Shown one piece after another: positions 35,239 to 44,081 of a stretch of DNA of 64,000 bases. Under the pieces are notes generated by a model. That model did no database searches and had not been told where the DNA came from. It was given only the letters and a program-made list of their open reading frames with translations. This DNA comes from Acrocarpospora catenulata. Lineage in GTDB: Bacteria; Actinomycetota; Actinomycetes; Streptosporangiales; Streptosporangiaceae. Made by a program: the position numbers and the translations under genes. The stretch is from assembly GCF_018476525.1 (NCBI RefSeq), contig NZ_JAHCST010000042.1:1-64000 (forward strand). Direction: 5' to 3'. Numbering within the stretch: position 1 is the first letter of the stretch; every line of letters begins with the position of its first letter.

Positions 35239-37475
35239 TCACAGCTCAGCGGTCAGCCGGGCCGTGCGCAGCGTGGCCAGGTTGCGCGCCATGATCTCCT
35301 CGCCCCACAGGTTGTCCGCGTGCCGGCAGGCGCGCAGGGCGCGCTCGTGGGTGTCCGCCCAGTCCTCGTGCAGCCCGCGGGCGGCGTAGTAGTTGACCGA
35401 GCGGGCCGCGAGCTCCCAGGCCAGCTCGTGCTGCCCGGACGCGGCGGCCTGCGCGACGCACGCTCTGATCGCGGCGCGTTCGACGTCGAACCAGTCGAGG
35501 GCGTCCAGGACGAGCCCCCTGGCCCGCGCCGGCTTCATGTACCAGCGGGGGGCTACGCCGCCGATGTCCCAGGTGAGGCGTTCGAGGAGGGAACGGTCCG
35601 CGGCCTCGGCGAGCGCGAGCCAGCCGCCGATCGCCCGCTGCACCGCCCCCGCGCGCAGCTCGGGCGGTTCCTCCGCGGTGGCGCGTTCGCGGGCGTGCAG
35701 CCGCAGGAGATCGATCAGGCGATAGCGCAGCCGGCCGCACGCGTCGGCACCGGTGCACTCCAGCAGATGGACGTCGAGCATCTCTTTGATCAGCGCCTCC
35801 GCCTGCTCCGGAGAGACGTCGAGCAGCGCGGCCGGGACCCAGGACGCGAAGTCGGGGACGTCGAGCAGGCCGAGCAGCCGGTACGCCCGCCGGCTCGGCT
35901 CACTGAGCGCGGCGTAGCTCGACCTCAGGCGGTCCCGTACGGACAGGTCCCCCGCGGTGAGCTCGTCGAGGCGGGACGGCTCCGCCCGCAGCCGGGACGC
36001 CAGACGGGCCAGGCCCAGATGCTCGTCCCCGGCCACCCGGGCGCCCGCGATCCGCAGCGCCAGGGGAAGCCGGTCGCAGAGCCGGACGATCTCGGCGGCC
36101 GCCCACTCGTCCGCGCTCTCCGCGCCCGCGACCCTGGCGAACAGCTCCTGCGCCGCCGCCTGGTCGAGCGCGGACAGCCGCATCGTCGTCCGGGCGCCCA
36201 GCGCGGCCAGCCTGCGGCGGCTCGTGACCAGCACCGCGCAGTGCGGGCCGCTCGGGATCAACGGCCGGACCTGCGCCTCGCTCGCGGCGTCGTCCAGGAT
36301 CACGAGCACCCGCCGGCCCGCGGTCAGCGCCCGGTACGCCTCCTGCCGCTCCTCCGGCGTGGCCGGAAGCCTGCGGCAGTCCGCCCCCAACGGCACGAGA
36401 AAGCGGCCGAGCACCCGGTCGGGGGCGACCGGCCGGTCGCCGGACCCACCCAGTTCGGCATAGAGCTGGCCATCGGGGAACTGCTCGCGCAGCCGATGGG
36501 CCACGTGGACGGCCAGCGCGGTCTTGCCGGTCCCCACCCCGCCGACCACCAGCGCCACGGATCCTCCGGCGGCCAGAGTGCGGCGCAGCGTCTCGGCCTG
36601 CTCCCACCGCCCGGCGAAGTCGGCGAGATCGGGCGGCAGGAGACGGGGGGAAACCGGGTCCGCCCCGCAGGTGTGCTGGACGGCCGGCAGCCCGAGCGCC
36701 GCCTCGGCCGCCAGGGTCATCGCTCCGTCGTCGAGGACGGCGTCGTGCACGCTCCTGAGCAGCCGGCCGGGCACCACCCCGAGCTCCTCGCGCAGCGCCG
36801 TACTCGTGCGGTGATAGATCTCCAGCGCCTCGGCCTGCCGCCCGGTGTGGCACAGGGCGAGCATCAGAAGGGCGCAGAGCCGTTCACGGTACGGGTGGAG
36901 CGTGGCCAGCGGGGCGAGCTCGGCCGACACCTCGTCGTGCAGGCCGAGGGCGAGTGTGACGGCGGCGCAGTCCTCGTGGACGCGCAGTTGCTCCTCCTCC
37001 AGCCGCCGCGCCTCGGCGGCGACCAGCAGCGGCTCCTCGATGTCGGCGAACGCGGGGCCGCGCCAGAGGGCGAGCCCTGGCGGAAGAGCGCGCGGGCCGC
37101 CTCCAGGGATCCCCGTTCGACGGCGGCACGCGCGTCCCCGGTCAGCTCGGCGAAGCGCAGCGCGTCCAGTTCGCCGGGCGTGACGACCAGGGCGTAGCCG
37201 CCCGGGCCGTACGCGATGCGCCCCTGTTCTCCGGTCAGCTGCCGGAGCCGCCGCACATACACCTGGACGGTCTTGCGTGAGCTCGGCGGCGGTGCCTCGC
37301 CCCACAACGCCTCGATCAGCGTGGGCACCGCGACGGCCCGGCCCGGCCGGCACAGCAGGACGGCCAGCAGCCGGCGCACCATCGGGGCGCCGATCGCGAT
37401 GTGTGCTCCCCCGTGGCGGACCTGCAATGGCCCAAGAACGCCGAAGTCCGTGGTCATCAGATTCCCATCCGGCAT
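35239..37475 (-). pseudogene. SARP/AfsR-type regulator, one-base frameshift
   Basis: From ATG 37475 (or 37457): a SARP winged helix (TTDFGVLGPLQVRHGGAHIA, VPTLIEALWGEAPPP, GGYALVVTPGELDAL) up to ARALFRQG. The frame breaks near 37078, where GGCTCGCC should read GGCCTCGCC, and continues LALWRGPAFADIEEPLL, the BTAD domain (GRQAEALEIYHRTSTALREE), an NB-ARC P-loop VGGVGTGKTA, ILDDAASEAQVRPLIPSG and TPR-like helices ending at 35239. Apart from that one base it is complete, so a sequencing error is quite possible. SARPs activate antibiotic and peptide clusters; it stands beside the six-cysteine peptide gene, on the same strand. Confidence 0.85.
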
Positions 37476-37557
37476 CGCTCCATGGTGATCTGCCGGGGAT
37501 GTCGCGACCAGGCAGTTGACCGGCAGTTGGTTCCTGCCTGACGGGGCGGGCCGATGG

Positions 37558-37563
37558 CATAAT
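37558..37563 (+). promoter_or_regulatory. Putative -10 box of the XRE-NB-ARC gene
   Basis: CATAAT preceded by TGG resembles an extended -10 box about 28 bases before the ATG at 37591, in the divergent gap between the two regulators. No good -35 box is visible. Confidence 0.35.
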
Positions 37564-37590
37564 GCGGCTTCGCGCCCCGAATCCAGCAGG

Positions 37591-40329
37591 ATGACCAGGA
37601 TGATCGCTCCGCTAGTGATCACGCACCGGCGTCGGCTCGGCCTGACCCAGGAAGAACTCGCGGACAGGTCCGGCCTGAGCGTACGGGCGATACGCGACAT
37701 CGAGTCCGGCCGCGTGGGCAGCCCGCGGCCGACCACGCTCCGCCTGCTCGCGGACGCCTTCGGGCTCGCGGACGACGACCGCGACCTCTTCGTCGGCTCC
37801 GCGCGTGTGCCCGCTCCCGCGCCGTCCCGCGAACCCGCAGGTGAGCGCCCGTGGACGCGGGTGGCGCAGCTGCCGCCCCCGGGCGGCGTCTTCGTGGGCC
37901 GGGCCGAGCAGCTCGCCCGGCTCGACGCCCTGCGGCCCGCGGGGCGGCGCCTTCCGGCACCCGTCACCGCCACGGTCGTGGGCACCGCCGGGGTGGGCAA
38001 GACGGCCCTCGCCGTGCACTGGGCGCACCGGTCCGCCGCGCACTTCCCCGACGGGCAGCTCTACGCCAACCTGCGCGGGCACTCCGCCGAATCGTCCGTG
38101 ACACCCGAGTACGCGCTCGCGGGCTTCCTCCGCTCACTCGAGGTTCCGGCCGAACAGATCCCGCGCGACCTCGACGCGCTGGCAGCGATGTACCGTTCAT
38201 TGACTTCCGGGCGGCGCATTCTGGTCCTGCTGGACGACGCAGGGGCGCCCGGCCAGGTGCGCCCGCTCCTGCCCGCGAGCGGCATGGCCCTGATCACCAG
38301 CCGGGACGAGTTGCGCGGGCTGGTCGCGCTCAACGGCGCGCACCCGGTCGTGCTGGCTCCGCTCCCGGCGGCCGAGTCGCTCGTGCTGCTTGGCCGCATC
38401 CTCGGACCGGACAGGGTCGAGGCCGACCCGGACGCCGCCGGTGAACTGGCCGGGCTCTGCGCCCACCTCCCGCTGGCGCTGCGCATCGCCGCCGCCGACC
38501 TGACCACCCATCCCGAGCTCACCGTCCGTACGGCCGTGAGCCGCCTGGCCGCGGACCGCCTGGACCACCTGGAGATCACGGGAGACCCCTCGGCGGCGGT
38601 CCGCGTCAGCTTCGACCTCTCCCTCGACGCCCAGCCGCCGCCCGTCCAACGGGTCTTCCGCCTGATGGGCACGGCCCCCGGCGGTGACATCTCGATTCCC
38701 GCCCTCGCGGCGCTGGCCGGGATCTCGACCGGCGAGGCGGCCGAGGCGACCACGCTGCTGGCGGGCGCGCATCTCGTCGACCGCTCTCCCACCGGCCGCT
38801 CCGCCATGCACGACCTGCTGCGCGCGTACGCGGTGGAGCGCGCGGCGCGCGAGGACGGCGCGGCCGAGACGCGGGCGGCCCTGACCCGGCTCTACGACCA
38901 CCTCCTCGGCCGGGCCGAGGCCGCCGCCGATCTGCTCTATCCCGAGGTGCTCCGGCTTCCGCGATTCGCGGACACCTTCGAGTACACCTTCGAGGACACC
39001 AAAGCCGCCGCCGACTGGCTGGAGGCCGAACGGGAGAACCTCGTCGCCGCCGTCCTCCGGGCCGCGGCGGACGGCCCCCCGCATGTCGCCTGGACCCTCA
39101 CCGCCGCGCTGCGCGGCTACTTCTCCATGCGGATGCTCGCCGTCGACTGGTCGGCCTGCGCCGAAGCCGCGCTGACCGCGGCCTACGCGGCCGGCGAGTG
39201 CCGGCCCGCCGCCGTACTCGAACTCGGCCTGGCCTGGCTGCACGTACGGCACAGCAGGGAGAAGGAGGCGATCGACCACTACACGAAGGCACTGGAGCTC
39301 GCCGAAGAGGCCGGGTGGGTGGACTGTCAGGCCGCCACCCTGGGCGCGCTCGCCTCCGTGCACTTCTACTCCGGGCGGCTGGCCCAGGCCGCCGACGTCT
39401 ACGCGCGGTCGTTACGGGCCAACGAGGAGGCCGGCAACGTCGGCGGCCAGGCCGTACAGTCGAGCAACCTCGGCCAGGTCTGCTACGAGCTGGGCCGGAC
39501 CGCCGAGGCGGCGCACCACCTCGCCCGCGCGCTGGAGCTCTATCGGCGGATCGGGTCCCGAGCCGGCGAGTCGCACACGCTCTCGGACCTGGGCGCGGTG
39601 TACCGCGTCGCGGGCGACTTCCGCCTGGCCGAGAGCCACCTCGACCAGGCGTGCGCCCTGCAGCGGGAGGTCGGCGACCGGCTCGGCGAGGCGGAGTCAC
39701 TCCATCGGCTCGCCGCGGTCCACTGCGACACCGGCCGGCTGCCGCGCGCGCACGAACTCGCGCAGGAGGCCATCGCCGTCGCCCAGGAGATCGGCCACCT
39801 ACGCCTCCAGGTCCGGGCCAGGGCCGTGCTCGGGACCGTACAGTTCCATCTCGGTGACCACCGGCAGGCGTTCGACACCGACCGCGAGACGTTGCGGATC
39901 GCACGCGACGCCGGAGAGCGTATCTCCGAGATCACCGCGTTGATCGGCCTGGCCCGGGCACGGCACCGGCTGGGCGGCGCGGACGACCAGGCCCTGGACT
40001 ACGCCACCGCGGCCCTCGCGCTGGCGCGCGGCACCGGCCACCGCATCCTCGCGGCCCAGGCCATGACCACCGCCTCCGAGATCCACCTCACCCGGGGCGA
40101 GACCGCGCCGGCCCTCAGCCGGGCCTCGGACGCCATCGCCCTCCACGAGGAGACCGGCCACCGCCCCGGCGCCGCCCGGAGCCTGATCGCGCTGGGCAAC
40201 GCACTGCGGCGCGAGAACGGCACCGCCAAGGCCCGTCCGGTCTGGGACGCCGCCCGTGCGCAGCTGGCCGAACTCGGCATGTCCGACGAAGAGTTCCGCG
40301 ACCTGGTCGACCCGTCGTACTGGAGCTAG
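37591..40329 (+). CDS. XRE-HTH, NB-ARC, TPR regulator (NLR-like)
   Basis: 912 aa. The ATG at 37591 precedes an XRE helix-turn-helix (HRRRLGLTQEELADRSGLSV, RAIRDIESGRVG). An NB-ARC domain follows with P-loop GTAGVGKTA, LVLLDDAGAPGQVRPLLPAS and ITSRDELRGL, then at least six TPR units (for example QSSNLGQVCYELGRTAEAAH and HTLSDLGAVYRVAGDFRLAE). Proteins of this layout control secondary metabolism or development. It is transcribed divergently from the SARP gene, from a 115-bp gap holding a -10-like box, and may be co-regulator of the adjacent peptide genes. Confidence 0.85.
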   Translation: MTRMIAPLVITHRRRLGLTQEELADRSGLSVRAIRDIESGRVGSPRPTTLRLLADAFGLADDDRDLFVGSARVPAPAPSREPAGERPWTRVAQLPPPGGVFVGRAEQLARLDALRPAGRRLPAPVTATVVGTAGVGKTALAVHWAHRSAAHFPDGQLYANLRGHSAESSVTPEYALAGFLRSLEVPAEQIPRDLDALAAMYRSLTSGRRILVLLDDAGAPGQVRPLLPASGMALITSRDELRGLVALNGAHPVVLAPLPAAESLVLLGRILGPDRVEADPDAAGELAGLCAHLPLALRIAAADLTTHPELTVRTAVSRLAADRLDHLEITGDPSAAVRVSFDLSLDAQPPPVQRVFRLMGTAPGGDISIPALAALAGISTGEAAEATTLLAGAHLVDRSPTGRSAMHDLLRAYAVERAAREDGAAETRAALTRLYDHLLGRAEAAADLLYPEVLRLPRFADTFEYTFEDTKAAADWLEAERENLVAAVLRAAADGPPHVAWTLTAALRGYFSMRMLAVDWSACAEAALTAAYAAGECRPAAVLELGLAWLHVRHSREKEAIDHYTKALELAEEAGWVDCQAATLGALASVHFYSGRLAQAADVYARSLRANEEAGNVGGQAVQSSNLGQVCYELGRTAEAAHHLARALELYRRIGSRAGESHTLSDLGAVYRVAGDFRLAESHLDQACALQREVGDRLGEAESLHRLAAVHCDTGRLPRAHELAQEAIAVAQEIGHLRLQVRARAVLGTVQFHLGDHRQAFDTDRETLRIARDAGERISEITALIGLARARHRLGGADDQALDYATAALALARGTGHRILAAQAMTTASEIHLTRGETAPALSRASDAIALHEETGHRPGAARSLIALGNALRRENGTAKARPVWDAARAQLAELGMSDEEFRDLVDPSYWS

Positions 40330-40404
40330 CACCAGCTCGGCGCGGGACCGCAACAGAGAGTAATCAGGTCGAACGAGGAATCATTCACGTGAAATTATGA
40401 TCTT

Positions 40405-41004
40405 GTGCTGGAGTTCGCGGGCATCTTCGACATTCATCTCACGGTCGCCGGTGATGGTGACCTTGACGCCCTGGCCGCCTGTGCGGCCCCAGGCCACGTC
40501 AAGTTCACCCACATCGTCCTGGCCGCCGGCGCCACCCCCTCCCAGCCCATGCTCACTCTCACCGGCCGCGGCACCCTCTCCGAACAGCGCGTCCTCGTCG
40601 ACGGCTGGACGGCCAGACTCGCCGCGGAAGGCCACCGGGTCATCCGCGCCAAGATCGAAGCCGCGCCCTGGAACGCTGACATCCCCCAGGACAGCGGGAT
40701 CGACGGCTGCTACTTCGAGCACCACGTCAAAGTGCTCGTCAAAGACGACCTCGCCGACCTCACCGAGACGGCCGGGAGGCACGGCGCGCACGTGTCGGCC
40801 AATGCGCGGCGGAGCCGTACCGATGGATCGCACGAGTGGTTCGTCACCCAGCGGTGCCATCGCGTCGGCCTGACCGAAGCGCGGCGCAGGTTGGACGCGC
40901 TGCTCGCCGATCTGCGCGGCTTCACCGTGCTGGAGGCGGAACAAGAATTCGTGGTGTACGACGACAATCCCGGCGCCGACCGGGGCTGGATCGAGGAACG
41001 ATGA
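40405..41004 (+). CDS. Unknown protein coupled to an AbiEii-like nucleotidyltransferase
   Basis: 199 aa from GTG 40405. I recognise no family. Notable features are two HV-containing strands (KFTHIVLAAG and YFEHHVKVLV), a central AEGHRVIRAKIEAAPWN and a C-terminal EQEFVVYDDNPG. It is soluble, has no membrane segment, and its stop overlaps the start of the nucleotidyltransferase gene (ATGA), so the two are translationally coupled. It is not an AbiEi-type winged-helix antitoxin. It may be an antitoxin, adaptor or sensor for its partner. Confidence 0.65.
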   Translation: MLEFAGIFDIHLTVAGDGDLDALAACAAPGHVKFTHIVLAAGATPSQPMLTLTGRGTLSEQRVLVDGWTARLAAEGHRVIRAKIEAAPWNADIPQDSGIDGCYFEHHVKVLVKDDLADLTETAGRHGAHVSANARRSRTDGSHEWFVTQRCHRVGLTEARRRLDALLADLRGFTVLEAEQEFVVYDDNPGADRGWIEER

Positions 41005-41945
41005 CGACGTCCTGGGATGATTACTCCTCCTTTCCGTGGGTGCCCGAGGGCTGGATTCCGGAGCGGGGAGAGGAGAAGTTCCCCACGACCTACCTGCCGG
41101 TCACGATCGGCGCGGGAACCCGGCAGAAACCGATCTTCGATCCGGCGTTGAAACAGTTCGAGCGTGCCTACCGGGCGGGGGAGCCGGAGTTCGACGCCCC
41201 GGAGACCGGGCGGCGGTGGCGTACCGCGCGGCGGCACGCGATCGACCTGGTGCTGGAGGTCATCTCCGGGTCGGTGTGGTCGGAACACCTGGTGCTGAGA
41301 GGGAGCCTCCTGCTGGAGGCGTGGATCGGGGACATCGCCCGCGACCCCGGTGACCTCGACTTCGTCGTCGTGCCCGCCAAACTGACGCTGGACAGCCCCG
41401 AGGTCGCCGCGATGTTCCGGGACCTGGTCGAGGGTGTGACGAGCCGGACTCTGGACGGGGTACGCCTCGATCCCGCCGACGTCGCGGTGGACGACATCTG
41501 GACCTACGACCGGGTGCCGGGGCGGCGCCTGGTGTTCACCTGGCACGCCGACGGGCTACCGCCCGGCACGGTGCAACTCGACTTCGTGTGCGGGGAGAAG
41601 TTGCCGGTGCCGCCCCAGGTCACCGGCATACCCCGAGCCGGGGGCGGCGAGCCGACGCCGATCCTGGGGGCCACGCCCGAACTGTCGCTGGCCTGGAAGA
41701 TCCTCTGGCTGGTGACCGACATGCACGCCCAGGGCAAGGACCTGTACGACGCGGTCTTGCTGGCCGAGCGGGTGACCCTGCCACCCGACCTGCTGACCGA
41801 GGTCCTGGACGGCGAGCCGTTCGACGCCGGGATGATCCGTGGGCTCGGGACCGAATGGGAGGAGTTCCGGGCCGAGTATCCACAGGTGCCCGGGGACCAG
41901 TTCTACTGGCGCGACCGGCTGGCCGACGCGCTCGGCCTGCCCTGA
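41001..41945 (+). CDS. AbiEii/AbiGii-type nucleotidyltransferase
   Basis: 314 aa. The nucleotidyltransferase core is present: LVLRGSLLLEAWIGDIA holds the GS motif and DPGDLDFVVV the DxD metal-binding pair; GTVQLDFVCG supplies a third acid. The helical C-terminal region (PELSLAWKILWLVTDMHAQG, GKDLYDAVLLAE) is the usual AbiEii KxxD block. Proteins of this family act as toxins that modify tRNA or as phage-abortive-infection effectors. It overlaps the gene before it by four bases and nothing follows on the same strand. I call it a probable toxin or defence effector. Confidence 0.75.
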   Translation: MTTSWDDYSSFPWVPEGWIPERGEEKFPTTYLPVTIGAGTRQKPIFDPALKQFERAYRAGEPEFDAPETGRRWRTARRHAIDLVLEVISGSVWSEHLVLRGSLLLEAWIGDIARDPGDLDFVVVPAKLTLDSPEVAAMFRDLVEGVTSRTLDGVRLDPADVAVDDIWTYDRVPGRRLVFTWHADGLPPGTVQLDFVCGEKLPVPPQVTGIPRAGGGEPTPILGATPELSLAWKILWLVTDMHAQGKDLYDAVLLAERVTLPPDLLTEVLDGEPFDAGMIRGLGTEWEEFRAEYPQVPGDQFYWRDRLADALGLP

Positions 41946-41973
41946 TCGCAACCCCGACCCGGGGCACCTCACA

Positions 41974-42792
41974 TCAAACCTGGCCGCCGCTATCAGGTGC
42001 TGGCAGCGCCACGACGGCCTCGCCTGTGTAGGCCGTGAAGGTCAGGGTCTCCTGGAAGTACAGGTGGATGTTGGCCGTGTCGTGTGCGAGGTAGCCGATC
42101 GAGAGGTCCTGGCCGAGGTGCAGTTCGAAGTCGCCGCCCCGGGTGGACAGCAGGAAGGCCCCGTCGATGGCGGGTGCCCAGATGGGGTCGCCGTCCACCA
42201 GCCGGGTGAGGTGATCCTGGACCGGGTAGCCCTGGTCGGCGGCCTCGGCGACCGCGGTGTAGGCGTCGGCGCCGAGGGCCAGCGTGTATGGGCCGTTGAC
42301 GCCGGCCAGTCGCAACGCGGTCACGGCCTGGGCGATCGCGGTGGGATAGTCGCGTACGTGTGGCGGGAGGGCGATCGCCGGGTTGGTGGCGGCGGCGCGA
42401 ACACCGACGATGCCGGCCGCCGCGTACCCTTCGAAGATCGCAAGGTCCTCGGCGAAGGCGATCTGGCGGGCCGCGTCCTTGACCGGCTGCCAGTCCGCGT
42501 CCTTGGCCCCGCGTTCGACGTCGTCGACCTGCTGCCGGTCGATAGTGAAGGGCACGCGGAGTTCGACGATCGGCTGGGATTGGCGGATCCGGGCGATCAC
42601 GCTCTCCGAGTGAGAATCGATGGTCTTCAGGTGCCCGGTGCCGACCGCCGACAACAGAACGCCTTCCGGGCCGGCGACGTCGACGATGCGTCGGCCGGCC
42701 ACATGACGCCGGAAGGTCCGCGCCGCCTCGTTCTCCAGGTCGGCCCAGGCGGCGGCGGAGATCGGCGCGAGCTCGCGATGCAGGTTGTTCAT
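41974..42792 (-). CDS. enc: Family 1 encapsulin shell protein
   Basis: 272 aa from ATG 42792; the preceding codon is TTG. The HK97-like sequence is typical: NNLHRELAPISAAAWADLEN, EAARTFRRHVAGRRIVDVAGP, VELRVPFTIDRQQVDDVERG, FAEDLAIFEGY and a C-terminal FQETLTFTAYTGEAVVAL. It self-assembles into a protein compartment that encloses cargo bearing a short C-terminal signal. Its ATG overlaps the DyP stop by one base, so shell and cargo are made together. The ribosome binding site (GAGGAAG) lies inside the cargo-peptide coding region. Length and order match the known DyP-encapsulin operons. Confidence 0.93.
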   Translation of the reverse strand: MNNLHRELAPISAAAWADLENEAARTFRRHVAGRRIVDVAGPEGVLLSAVGTGHLKTIDSHSESVIARIRQSQPIVELRVPFTIDRQQVDDVERGAKDADWQPVKDAARQIAFAEDLAIFEGYAAAGIVGVRAAATNPAIALPPHVRDYPTAIAQAVTALRLAGVNGPYTLALGADAYTAVAEAADQGYPVQDHLTRLVDGDPIWAPAIDGAFLLSTRGGDFELHLGQDLSIGYLAHDTANIHLYFQETLTFTAYTGEAVVALPAPDSGGQV

Positions 42793-43841
42793 CAAACTTC
42801 GCTTCCTCTGAGATCCCCGATCCCCAGGGATTGCGGCGACCGCGTGTCACGCTCAGCCGGCGCGGGCGTCTCGTCCTCGACCGGGGGCGCGGCCGCGATG
42901 GCAGGCGGGTCGGGGAGGTCGTCGAGGAAGTCGGCGCTCGGGACGAAGAACAGGTTGCCGGTCGCGGGGACGGAGAAATCCAGGATCCGGTCGTGTCGGG
43001 CCGGTGGGTCGCCGAGGAACATCCGCTCCAGCATCCGTTCCGTGACGGCCGGAGTGCGGGCGTAGCCGATGAAGTACGTGCCGAACTCGCCGCGACCCAC
43101 CGAGCCGAAGGGCATGTTGTCACGAAGGATCTGGCGTTCGGTGCCGTCAGGGTCGGTGATGGTGGTCAGTGCGACGTGGGAGTCGGGCGGTTTGACGGCG
43201 TCGTCGAGTTCGACGTCGGACAGTTTCTTCCGGCCGATGACCATTTCCTGGGCTTCGACCGGCAGGGCGTTCCACGCCTGGAGATCGTGCAGGTACTTCT
43301 GGACGATCACGTAACTTCCGCCGGTGAATCGCGGGTCCTCCGCACCGATCAGGACGGCGGCGCTGGCTGCCGGGCCGACCGGATTTTCCGTGCCGTCGAC
43401 GAAGCCCAGCAGGTCTCGTACGTCGAAATACTTGAATCCCGGCACTTCATCGCGGACCGTCACCACGTCCCGCACCCGGTCCATGATTTCCGCCCCCAGC
43501 GCGAAGCACAGGTCCGGCCGCTGGGCCCGGATGTGGAACAGCAGGTCACCCGGTGTGGCCACCGCGTGGTGGACCGGGCCGGTGAGTTCGCGGAACGGGT
43601 GCAGTTCGGCGGGGCGCGGCCCGGCGAACAGCCGGTCCCAGGCCCGCGAGCCGATCCCGGTGACGCAGCTCAGCCTGCCCTCCTGCGACCGGAATCCGAC
43701 CGCCCTCTCCAGGCCCGTCAGATCGGCGAGCAAGTCCCGCACGCGGGACTCGCCTCCTGGATCGATCGTCACCACGAGGAAGAGCGCCGCCCTGGTCAGC
43801 GGGCTCAGCACCGCCTGGGGAATCACCTGCGACTCCGCCAT
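42792..43841 (-). CDS. dyp: Dye-decolorizing peroxidase (DyP) with encapsulin targeting peptide
   Basis: 349 aa. DyP signatures: LLGFVDGTENP (GxxDG with distal Asp149), a haem-ligand His in the SHVALTTI region, and FGSVGRGEFGTYFIGYARTP. A proline/acid-rich linker (about 310-335) leads to SLGIGDLRGSEV, the consensus cargo-loading peptide that docks on the inner face of family 1 encapsulins. It oxidises phenolic or dye substrates with hydrogen peroxide and would be held in the shell encoded immediately downstream. Start: ATG 43841. Confidence 0.95.
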   Translation of the reverse strand: MAESQVIPQAVLSPLTRAALFLVVTIDPGGESRVRDLLADLTGLERAVGFRSQEGRLSCVTGIGSRAWDRLFAGPRPAELHPFRELTGPVHHAVATPGDLLFHIRAQRPDLCFALGAEIMDRVRDVVTVRDEVPGFKYFDVRDLLGFVDGTENPVGPAASAAVLIGAEDPRFTGGSYVIVQKYLHDLQAWNALPVEAQEMVIGRKKLSDVELDDAVKPPDSHVALTTITDPDGTERQILRDNMPFGSVGRGEFGTYFIGYARTPAVTERMLERMFLGDPPARHDRILDFSVPATGNLFFVPSADFLDDLPDPPAIAAAPPVEDETPAPAERDTRSPQSLGIGDLRGSEV

Positions 43842-44081
43842 CGCCGTTCACCCCTTGGTGGCATCGCCCCGTGCGGACTCCGTCAGCGGACCACTCGAAC
43901 GCCCGGTACAACCGATCACGTCATCGAGCCGCGCCGCCCGGCCCCGTACCCACTCCCAATAATCGCTCTCCGTCATACCCCACTCACTCAACGTCTACGC
44001 GGCGCGTCGGGCGGTCCGGTTTTCAACGCCTAGTAGAGAAAGGTGAAACGGAGCGTTCCAAGGCCAGAATCAAACGCTGCC

